DNA from: Porogramme epimiltina | Taxonomy: Eukaryota; Basidiomycota; Agaricomycetes; Polyporales; Polyporaceae | Length of the DNA stretch: 25,205 nucleotides | Direction of reading: 5' to 3' | Assembly: GCA_900155495.1 (NCBI GenBank) | Contig: FTLJ01000767.1 | Span: 1-25,205 of the forward strand | In this document: positions 1 through 8,348 of the stretch, piece by piece | How the letters are laid out: each line of letters begins with the position of its first letter | Numbering within the stretch: position 1 is the stretch's first letter | Made by a program: the position numbers and the translations under genes | The notes under the pieces: model-generated | What the model was told of the DNA's origin: nothing | What the model saw: only the letters and a program-made list of their open reading frames with translations | Databases searched by the model: none

Positions 1-7
1 AAGCCGG

Positions 8-120
8 TAATCCTAGGGTCATGAGCAGTAAGATTTGGGGTAGGACGTCAATAATCCTAGGGTCAATTGGTGGGGAGGGGGTAGGACGTCGTCGATAATC
101 CTAGGGTCTGGTAGGATTAA
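8..120. repeat. 44-bp tandem repeat, about 2.5 units
   Basis: The 13-mer TAATCCTAGGGTC starts at 8, 52 and 96, exactly 44 bp apart. A second shared block, TAGGACGTC, lies at 41-49 and 82-90, just before the second and third 13-mers. The sequence between these blocks has diverged, so the array is old or under selection only at the blocks. The third unit is cut short and runs into GGATTAAGG at 114-122. No function is evident. Confidence 0.85.
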
Positions 121-200
121 GGTTGAGATAAGCATGTAAGATTAGGGGGAAGAGGTACAAAAACGGTATCATAGTCTGTACGTATATGGCTATAATAACT

Positions 201-280
201 TCCTAATGGCTCAGTGGCATCGGTGGTATCGCATGCACTAAACGCCGGCAGGTCCCGAGTTCGAATCTGACGGGGGGAAA
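201..280 (+). repeat. Decayed tRNA-like element (SINE head or tRNA relic)
   Basis: TGGCTCAGTGG at 207-217 fits the RNA polymerase III A box (TRGYNNARNNG). GTTCGAATC at 259-267 fits the B box (GWTCRANNC), about 40 nt further on, the spacing of a tRNA gene. AGGTCCCGAGTTCGAATC resembles the T arm of many tRNAs, but the second strand of the T stem (CTGAC) no longer pairs with the first, and no clean acceptor or anticodon stem forms. It is therefore a relic or a tRNA-derived SINE head, not a working tRNA. No anticodon can be assigned. Confidence 0.5.
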
Positions 281-629
281 TCATTTTCTTCCCGGGCGCT
301 TGATCCTGGATTAACTATAGGATTATAGCGTCGCTGTTGGATTATCTCGGCGGCCCGCGGTGATTTAGGGTCGTCGACCATGGATTAAGCTGGAGGCCTT
401 CATGTGCTAGCCGAAGCGATCTTGCATTAGTAGATGTGGGTAGGATTATCCTATGAAAAAACACTGGTGTAACTCTTGTGACCATTCGCCGCCAACTGCT
501 TCAACGGTGCTTAGCTTCAGTGCGGGAATCCAGAAACTGCGCACGTCTGAACTCTAACACGAAGGAAAACCGTCCTTGTGTGCGAATGGGTTCTCGATAC
601 ATGCGATCGGCACCTCATGTGGTCAGAAG
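281..629. other. Intergenic stretch rich in GGATTA
   Basis: No coding exon was recognised here. The hexamer GGATTA occurs on the plus strand at 308, 320, 339, 382 and 443. With the copy at 114 and three inverted copies (TAATCC at 8, 52 and 96) this makes nine in under 450 bp. Positions ~460-629 show nothing recognisable, except that the right edge may carry degraded 3'-flank sequence of the RPN6 copy described next. Confidence 0.5.
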
Positions 630-1510
630 CAAAACATTACGATGAATAGAATATACATGGTCGCCCTACCATACTAGTTTCATGGTCATGGTGAAAACGA
701 GAACATCAACAATTCACGCCTCTGTTTCAAAAGCAAAGAGACTCACCTTCGGGTATAGAGAATCCAGAACTTTACCAGGCGGCTCCAGCGCTTTGATCGC
801 TGCGCCGTACGTTCAACTCTTTGGACATAAATGTTCAGCCGTGAATCTTAGACTTCAGAGGAGTGCGTTCAGATTGTGTTATCAGATGACAATTCTAAAG
901 ATCGCAGAGAATGAGCTACGGGCCCCTACGCTTCCTAGGAAGTGGTGGTATCTTGTTGGTACCAGTCTTTTAGTAGCGCTTTCTCGTCTCACTGGCGAGA
1001 TTCCGCTTCTGGTGAACACGAGCGGTGGCGCACAAACTTCGACGTGAAAAGTTGATAGAGAGAAGTGACGTTGCATCTAAAGGAGCGGAGATCAAGGGTG
1101 TAACTTGTAACGTACTAAATTGAGCATTACTTTGCATTGTAGAAGCATGTACTCTAGTGCTCCAATTGCACTTGGTGGATCCTAAGATTCTCGAATGCTT
1201 CGTAGAGGTAGGAGTACGCGGTGGTGCAGTTCTTATCTTAGGCATGTAAAATACTGGACCGAGGGTTGAGTCATCGGATGCAGAGGGCGGATGTGAGGGA
1301 CGGACGTTGAGCCGCGTATATGGTATATAGATGGCCACAACAGTTGGCCAGTGAAGAGAGACTGAGAAAGCATGAGCATAAGCCACCAAACCAACCATCT
1401 GGCCGGTATAATCCGTTGCAATTTTGTGTGATTTGCCCGTTATGGATATATTCGCTAGCGACAAGCACCTCATTCTTCAAAACCAAAGATATCAGCGCAC
1501 ACCACATTAC
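630..1510 (-). pseudogene. Decayed copy of RPN6 3' half (unprocessed pseudogene)
   Basis: Read on the minus strand, this region follows intact RPN6 (3411-5251) in order. A weak exon-5-like part lies near ~1400-1510 (EVLVASEYIHNGQI against [14 protein letters not shown]). The exon 6 copy is at ~1314-1116 (TTAYSYLYEAFENL against [14 protein letters not shown], then GALEYMLLQCKVMLNL). An intron-like GTACGT...TTTAG gap at 1115-1077 sits exactly at intron 6. The exon 7 copy is at ~1076-952 (TSLLSI, then HQKRNLA, EKAL, KD, QQ). A stub of exon 8 (FRIVI against LLRIVE) follows. The exon 10 copy at ~812-747 (TYGAAI...GKVLDSLYPK) ends at a GTGAGT donor. A final TMKLVW plus stop sits at ~683-666, and similarity continues weakly into the 3' flank. 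Breaks: an in-frame TAA at 1240-1238, frameshifts in exon 6, loss of most of exons 8-9, no intron 7, and no AG before the last exon. The 5' half is absent. Retention of intron 6 argues for DNA duplication rather than a retrocopy. Confidence 0.85.
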
Positions 1511-1515
1511 CTCAA

Positions 1516-1547
1516 GGGATGGGGTCCAATGTGGGATGGGGTCCAAT
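1516..1547. repeat. Short tandem duplication, 15-mer twice
   Basis: GGGATGGGGTCCAAT occurs at 1516-1530 and again at 1533-1547, a period of 17 bp. It lies between the 3' end of RPN7 and the RPN6-like pseudogene, close to where the pseudogene similarity stops. It could mark a duplication junction, but that is only a suggestion. Confidence 0.8.
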
Positions 1548-1617
1548 ACTACGAGCCGGCAACGGTGCTCTATTATGGGCTGCCTATATTACAAGCTGAC
1601 ACGTAGTCCACAGTCGA

Positions 1618-3103
1618 TCAATACAACACCTTGCTTAGCCGCTGCACCGCACTCAGAAGAACATCGCCTTGACGGATAACCGTTTCGTACTGGGCATTCT
1701 TAAGGGAGGGCCGGTTCGTCTCTACAACGCCATTGACCTTGTCTATGGTACAATGCAACCTCCCAGATGCTATGAAACGGGAAAGCTCGCTGCGGTAAAC
1801 AAGCATGAGAGCGTGCCTCACGCGGTGTCGAAGGATAATCACTCACCTGTCGACGAAACCGACGCTCACACCGAACGACCGAGCGAGGCTATCGAGCGTG
1901 AGGCTACGATACGACTCAAGGAGCTGATTGTACGCGAGAATGCGCATCTCGCGCACGTAAAAGCGCGTGTGCGGCGCGAGTATGCGGTTCGATTTCAGGT
2001 GGGTCTGCTCAAGAGCGGCTTTACGGAGGTGAGCGATAGCTGAGTTAAGCATCGCGCGAAGAGACGCACCAAGGGCTACAAAGAATTTGTCATAGTGCGA
2101 GTCATACAGGCTCTTCATCAGGTCGGATAATGTGGGAAGCTCAGGGAGGACTTGGATAACTTCGGGGGCAGTGATGAGCTAGAAGAGACACCCCGTTAGT
2201 ATGATCGTGTCTTGACGAATCACCACACGGACCTTCTTCTTGAGGTCTGGTCGGCTGAGGGTGAGGGCGTTGGCGATGATTGTTGAGGCAACAAAGTCAT
2301 TATATGAAATGAGTTCTGTTGCGGTGAACGTTGAAAGAGCGTCCAGGAGGAGCTCGCCTCCCCGCTTGAATTGCCGAATCGAGAGCAGGTGTAAGCCACG
2401 GTATACTTTGAGACGGTTTCTACGGTCCCAGTCACCACCCTTGTCGACGAGTCTGCATTTGTGGCGTAAGTACCGGGCTGAGAGGGAAATGCTAGCACCC
2501 ACTCTTCCGCTTGCTGCAGGTTCTGGGTAATCATTTCGTGATCGCCAAAGAAAAGTCCAATTCGAATCAATGTTAGGACGATGTCTATCCTTGAACCGAG
2601 TCCGGGAGTCTTCTCGAGGGCAAGCTTCTGAGCTTCCACAGCCTTGTCCTAAAGCAAGGTGACGAGATAGGGTGAGCATACCTCCGGCAGTCTCGTCAAG
2701 CAAGTGGCGTACCTTGTCCCCAATCCTAGTCAAGTAATTCGCGCGCGCGCGAAGCGCGTCCGCGATATCCGTCTCCCCCTCAGTCTTCTTCGCCTCCTCT
2801 AGCCGTTCCTCAATCTTGTCCAACTCGTCCTTATTTTCCTTCTCCATGCGCTCGAGGATTGATTGATCGAGCGGTAGGGCGGAGGTGGACGTGACTATCC
2901 TGTAGTAGGGTGCCATGTCTATACGCGGGTTCAACAGCACGCAGAGTGAAGTGATCTCATGTGCACGTACGGTCGGCTTCGATACCCTCCAGGAGGGACT
3001 TGCGCGCGCTTTCATGGAGGTGCGCGAGGGATGGCGAGGAGAGGACGAAGTAATTCTGGGCAAGGGAGAGGTTGGGGATAGGGAAGACCGCGTCATCAGC
3101 CAT
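1618..3103 (-). CDS. RPN7: 26S proteasome regulatory lid subunit Rpn7 (PSMD6)
   Basis: Non-ATPase lid subunit of the 26S proteasome (19S particle), which degrades ubiquitinated proteins; Rpn7 pairs with other PCI subunits in the lid. Exons, read downward: 3103-2971, 2918-2713, 2648-2503, 2452-2233, 2178-2070, 2018-1847, 1789-1618, giving 385 aa, close to the usual ~390. The start is the ATG giving [16 protein letters not shown], a typical Rpn7 N-terminus. Family landmarks are [27 protein letters not shown], and the PCI/winged-helix part with [45 protein letters not shown] and the C-terminal QRLSKVLY. All six introns are 50-64 bp, GT-AG, and keep phase. It is divergent from RPN6 across 307 bp, and its 3' side faces the RPN6 pseudogene. 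Confidence 0.97.
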
Positions 3104-3410
3104 GTTGACGGTTTTCTCAGCGCAGGTGTAGGTGCAAGAGTGATAGAATCGCGTAGGACGGGAAGAGTAGAGCTAGAGCAAGAGGCAGCAGAGGCCCGCG
3201 GAACGATTGAGGAGTACTTGCAGCGCCCATAGGCGACGCGTCAGTACCGCGAAGGTTCCCACGCTTCTCGACGCGTCACCTCGCGCGTTCCATCCAGGGC
3301 TTTGGCTGCCCTCAATACCTCATCTTCACTGCATCTCCGCCACTTGCCCCCGACGCTCATCCCCAACCCCTCACAATCCGTACACGCTCGCGCGCTGATC
3401 CAGCAAGAAT
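3104..3410. promoter_or_regulatory. Shared divergent promoter of RPN7 and RPN6
   Basis: The start codons of RPN7 (minus) and RPN6 (plus) are 307 bp apart, so one region must serve both. It holds two copies of CGACGCGTCA, at 3234-3243 and 3269-3278 (35 bp apart). Each contains the palindrome ACGCGT, the core of the MluI cell-cycle box bound by MBF in yeasts. No TATA box and no clear copy of the yeast proteasome element GGTGGCAAA was seen. That the motif works is an inference. Confidence 0.65.
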
Positions 3411-5251
3411 ATGGCCACGAAAGAGGAACTCCTGGCCGAGGCGCAGTCTACCTCAGATCCCAAACGCGCGGAGGCGCTCTATAAGGAGATCCTATGTAAG
3501 CCCGCCTTGGTGATTTGGGTAGCGCGAGGGGCTAAGAGAGCCTTATAGCGTCACCAATCAGCGAGCATGCGTCTGTGGAAGAGAAGGAGGCCGAGCTTCG
3601 ACACCAAGAGAGTGCGCTCGTGAAGCTCGGAGAGTTATACCGGGACCACCAGTGCGTCTATGCTATAGCTGCAGAGTATATCCGAGGGTTGAGCGTGCTT
3701 TTACAGCAATGCCACAGGCGTTGCAGAGGTCATCACCCTCTCGCGCTCATTTGTGTCGTCTACCGCGAAAGCGAAGACCGCGAAACTCAGTGCGTTCTCC
3801 CTCGTCCGGTGTATGTGACTTGCGTAACCCTCGCCTCAGTCCGCACGCTCCTTGATTGCTTTGCGACCATCCCCAACAGCCAAAAGATTCAAATTGATGT
3901 CCTGACGGAGAATATCGAGTGGGCAAAGAAGGAGAAACGGATATTCTTGAAACACAGTCTGGAGACCCGGCTTGTCAGTCTGTAAGTTCCCCGTACTTGC
4001 CGTCTGAGCTCATAAAGTGAACGGGTGCTCGCATAGACAACTGGACACTCAGCAATACAAGCCCGCCCTCGCCCTCATCGACACCCTCCTTACTGAACTG
4101 AAGCGGCTAGACGATAAGATGGTGCTCACAGAAGTTCACTTGCTAGAGAGTCGGGTATATCGGGGAATCGGTAACCTAGCGAAGGCCAAGGTGCGTGCTA
4201 CTAATAATCCTGCTTCTGTTTGCTGTTCTTCATCATTTACACCTTGTATAGGCAGCACTCACTTCCTCGCGAACAGCCGCCAACTCTATATACTGCCCAC
4301 CACATCTCCAGGCGCGACTTGACCTCCAGTCCGGTATCTTGCATGCCGAGGACAAGGATTACACGACTGCATATTCCTACTTCTACGAGACGTTCGAGAA
4401 CCTTAGCACGCAGAATGACCCGAGCGCTCTAGGCGCGCTCAAGTACATGCTGTTGTGTAAAGTGATGCTCAATCTCGTATGTCCTCGTGCAATTTCATTG
4501 TCAATCCCAAGCTCACCCCCCGCTGTCAGCCAGAAGATGTGACTTCGTTGCTCTCAATTAAGCTCGCCTCCAAGTACGCACAACTGCGAGACGTAGAGAG
4601 TATGCGGGCAATCGCGCGCGCCCACCAGAAGCGCAATCTCGCCGACTTCGAGAAGGCCCTGAAAGACTATCAGCAAGGTCTGTACCTATTCTTCCGATGC
4701 CTTCCTTTGTATCTCATGTCAATTGCGCCACTTCAGAACTCTCCTCAGACACGACGATCCGCACACACCTTTCTGCGCTGTACGACACCCTCCTGGAACA
4801 GAACCTTCTCCGCATCGTCGAGCCCTACTCAGTGGTCGAGATCGAGTACATTGCGCAACAAGTCGGCCAAGGCCGGCAAGCCGTCGAGCTCAAGTGCGTA
4901 TTCCCTTGCCGTTTCACCTCATGCGCAAGGCGCTAATGTGGGATATCATTACAGACTGTCACAAATGATCCTTGACAAGGTCTTCCACGGCGTACTCGAC
5001 CAAGGTCGAGGCTGCCTATTGATCTTCGAGCAGCCGGAGGCGGACGTACGTATATCTCTCAGACGCGCAGCACTTCCGTGGCTTATTTTGGACACTTAGA
5101 GGACATACGGCGCTGCTATCGATACTTTGGAGCAAGTGGGCAAAGTGGTGGACTCGTTATACGCAAAGGTCAGCTTTCTCCACTATTTCTTCACCCTTTA
5201 ATGTTGTCGTCGCTGACGTATAGCTGTGCGCAGACTGTAAAGCTGGCATAG
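3411..5251 (+). CDS. RPN6: 26S proteasome regulatory lid subunit Rpn6 (PSMD11)
   Basis: Lid subunit of the 26S proteasome; in yeast and animals Rpn6 forms a clamp joining the 19S particle to the 20S core. Exons: 3411-3495, 3549-3651, 3707-3789, 3840-3981, 4037-4190, 4252-4476, 4530-4677, 4737-4893, 4955-5045, 5100-5168, 5234-5251, giving 424 aa, a normal length. Ten introns of 50-65 bp all keep phase. Landmarks: N-terminal [12 protein letters not shown]; helical repeats with [36 protein letters not shown] and [19 protein letters not shown]; a C-terminal PCI domain with [20 protein letters not shown] and [18 protein letters not shown]; and the ending VDSLYAKTVKLA. The last coding exon is only 18 nt. 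A decayed second copy lies at ~630-1510. Confidence 0.97.
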
Positions 5252-6000
5252 TAGGACTATCTGTGTATTCAATCTATCGTGGTGTTCATCCACACCTTGT
5301 ACGAGATGTTCGATTTCTTGTTGCATCGACCCTATCTCTTGGCAGGCTTCTGTCAGCTTGACGTCGTGCGAAACTAAGCATGTTTCTTTTGCAAGCTTCG
5401 CTAAGATTGGAATCTATGCAAGGGTTCATATCTGCAGCGTATCAAATCCATAAGTCCTCTAGCATTTTTGAATGCCGAGCGCCATCATTCTCCCCGGAGG
5501 CGCTCATAGTGTTCTTGTGGTGAACCCATCCCGTGCTTATGACGTGTGCGTCGCAGCACTGACCGTTCATCGTCATAGCTAGATTGACTCTCCGCTATGC
5601 GCTCACGCTCCCAATCATGACATCATGTCCAGAGGTGCTGTATAGACGACAGCGTAACGTAACGGGATACACAGATGCGGAGAGCGGACATCGCTCATCC
5701 GGACAAACGACATCAGAACAACTTCTATCGAGAAAACGAAGCTGCCTTGCAAATCAGGTTCGTGGATAACTGTGCAGGTGATGTCATTTCCTACCAGTCG
5801 TGTCCGCGTTACGGGCAACGATACTGACTTAGACGTCGATACGCTAGGCGCATAGTGGGCGTCCTGACGTCAACCACTACGTCCTCCCCTCCACCATGCC
5901 GCTGTGATTCACCTGTAGCGACTATATAAAACCTCATGAACGGCTATACCAAGACACCTCGTCTCCTCCCAGTCACGCATAAGTACCTCCAACCGCCACG
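5252..6000. other. Intergenic region between RPN6 and the App1-like gene
   Basis: No open frame here resembles a protein family or forms a plausible exon chain. The left part is the RPN6 3' flank. The right end is the promoter of the next gene, with a TATA box at 5923-5930. Confidence 0.6.
5923..5930 (+). promoter_or_regulatory. TATA box of the App1-like gene
   Basis: TATATAAA lies 71 bp before the ATG at 6001. This leaves room for a transcription start about 30 bp downstream and a short 5' leader. A strong TATA box fits a regulated gene for a secreted protein. Confidence 0.65.
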
Positions 6001-7617
6001 ATGATGTCCGTCGTCCTTGTCGTATTTGAGCTTGCTGCTTTCGTGGTTGCCAGTCCCGCCCCCATTCCAGAGGCTGCGCCAATGCCAACACCCGAGCCTA
6101 TCCCAGTACCCCAAGCAGTGTCTAGTGTCATTTCTGCGTTCTCCAGCGTGACGGGGGCTGTGGCATCTGCTTTGCCTAGTGTGTTGGCCTACCCTTCTTG
6201 CTTCAATGATTAACTGACCGATTTCAACCATAGCGATTCTTGGAGATTGGCCCAGTTTGAGCGAAATAGAGAAGAAAATCGGGGTCAACGATGGGAACGA
6301 CCTCCAGAACGTCTCTGCGTCTGCACTGCTCATTCCATCGTATGCGAACTTCTCGGGCAGGTGAGTGCATTCCTATCCCCTGTATTAGCCCTGCGTTGAC
6401 GGCCTTCGAGCTGGAACGTTCGCTTCTACGGCCTTGCGTACAAGCAAGCGAGTATCAATACGTCTGCCCTAGACTCCATCATCAATCTTTCAACGAGCAA
6501 CCTCAACTCCACACAGCAGCAACTTCTGCAAAATCGCACCCAGGAGCTCGCCTCGATACCTATACCGAATGCAAACCTCACAGCAGCTATTTCCGCCAAC
6601 GGCTCTGTGGTCACCAATTCGTTAGGAATCAGACTGAATTCCACAGACGACTTTGGCGAGTTCGACCAGTTCGTGGCCGTTCCAAGCCTGGGCGGCAACA
6701 GTAGCACTTCGACCCAGATGGTCCAGACGGGAATCGTAAACGTCACAGGTCCTGGAAACGGTACGGCCCTCCTCGTCCCATCTACGGGAATCTCGGTGGT
6801 GTCCGACATAGACGACGTCATGCGGATTACGAAGGTGTATATCCCCAACCAAGGCCTCTTCAACTCGTTCGTGCAACCATATGTTAACGTCCCTGGCATC
6901 CCCGAGTTATACGCGATGTGGAACAAGAGCTTGCCCTCAGTTGCGTTCCACTACGACACCACAACGCCTGTGCAGCTCACGCGGACGTACGTGGACTACC
7001 TTTTCGGCAACTACCCGATCGGCTCTCTCGAGATGCGCCCAATTAACTTGACCGACCCATCGCAAATCCTCGAAGTGCGCCAAAACAGTCTGAGGAAGCT
7101 CTTCGAGACGTTTCCAAGGCGCAAGTTCGGTGAGTGTTATCCAACCCTCCGTTCGTGATGTCCCCTCTAACTGAACCTTTGCTGCATAGTGTTGATGGGC
7201 GACACGTCGTCCTCAACACTCCTCACAGCCTTCCCACAAATCGCCCAGCAGTTCCCGAACAACATCGCGTGCATCTTCATCCGGAACACATCCATCACCG
7301 ACTCTGGCGACAAGCTCCCTTACGACACCAGCGAATTCAAGAATGTCAAGAACGGCTCGTACTTCTTCTACCGTACTACAGAAGGTGTGTTTAGTTTGCC
7401 TTCGAAATGTGCCTGTGCGCTCATTACAATGTACTTAGATCTCGTTGGCCTCGATATTGTCAACGGACAGTGCAAGAACAACAGTGTCCCGCAGAACGTC
7501 TCATTTAGCGAGCAGGGAGGCGTCGTCGGGAATAACGGCGTGGGCGCCCTCCGTTCTGCTTATCTCGTAGCAGTTACCCTTAGTGCTAGCATTGCGCTCA
7601 TCTTAGGTGCATCATAA
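6001..7617 (+). CDS. Secreted or GPI-anchored App1-like (DUF2183) protein with altered DxDxT motif
   Basis: Exons 6001-6178, 6234-6360, 6411-7129, 7190-7384 and 7439-7617 give 465 aa; four introns of 50-60 bp keep phase. Residues 1-17 form a signal peptide, followed by a short Pro/Ala-rich stretch (PAPIPEAAPMPTPEPIPVPQ). Middle residues carry the App1 catalytic-domain pattern (PF09949 family, phosphatidate phosphatase related): VVSDIDD, PGIPELYAMW, FHYDTTTPVQL, YPIGSLEMRPINL, FPRRKFVLMGD. More than a dozen N-glycosylation sequons and a C-terminal hydrophobic tail (LVAVTLSASIALILGAS) point to export and probably a GPI anchor. Oddity: the nucleophile motif reads D234-I-D236-D-V238, with Val where App1/HAD phosphatases have Thr, so activity is in doubt. 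The two nearby ATGs (6001 and 6004) are equivalent. Confidence 0.85.
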
Positions 7618-8348
7618 GTGTCAATTATACACTTAAGTCATGCTATGTTAGGCTCTGGTTCCGCTCCATTTGCATTGATAGACACGGACACACGAAATGT
7701 ATTCATACTGTAGTAGAAATTGACATACCGAATCCATACCCTATATTCTATACGAATGGCGCTACTTATGTCCTCCAGAAGAACAATGTGCTGATACATT
7801 CTTCAGCGCAGAAGTTAAGGGCCGCTGATTCCTGATTCCTGAAGCTGAAGGATCCGGAGTGCACCGGCAGCACCGTTGGTGTGCGATGTGTACATACGTA
7901 GCGCCGGTTGGCGCGCGACTTCCCGCTCGCGGCTCGACACTCCTTTCCCAAATCCTTCATCTAACACGCCGCGTACATCGCATTTCTCCCCAAATTCTCT
8001 CTGTTCCCCTATGGCATAGCTCGATCTGTCTCCCGTCTTTTGTTCCACTTCACAAACGTGTTTCTTGCAACACACTCGGTAATACTACGCAATCCTCAAA
8101 TCGAAGGTGATAGGGAAACCTAGTTATCGAGTGCCAACGGACAGGAGGAAGTTGAACGCGCCTCTGTGAGCGGTGAACTTATAGGAGTGTACTCATCGTC
8201 GACCGCATGTAAGTCCTGCACTCGTTTCGCGCAGAAAATAAGAGACCTCAAACTAGACTTTGACCTAGTTGTTTAGTCTCCCGCAACGCCCTTTGCAACG
8301 TCGCCATTCCCTGCAGCACACGCTCTCGTATCACGTTCCACTGAGGAA
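7618..8348. other. Intergenic region before IML1
   Basis: About 730 bp with no recognisable exon. It holds the 3' flank of the App1-like gene and the IML1 promoter and leader. No strong TATA box was seen. Short frames on both strands lack family resemblance. Confidence 0.55.

Noticed and set aside
201..280. Functional tRNA gene
   Set aside because: The T stem is mismatched and no acceptor or anticodon stem forms; only the internal promoter boxes remain.
682..1047. Plus-strand open frame of 121 codons
   Set aside because: It lies opposite the RPN6-like pseudogene and resembles no family; the minus-strand matches to RPN6 explain the sequence better.
630..1510. Retrotransposed (processed) RPN6 copy
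   Set aside because: Although intron 7 is missing, an intron-like gap with GT and AG ends remains at intron 6, a donor follows exon 10, and similarity seems to run into the 3' flank; these fit DNA duplication.
2179..3096. Long uninterrupted minus-strand reading of 305 codons
   Set aside because: It reads through three RPN7 introns. Splicing gives conserved Rpn7 sequence on both sides, while the read-through parts match nothing.
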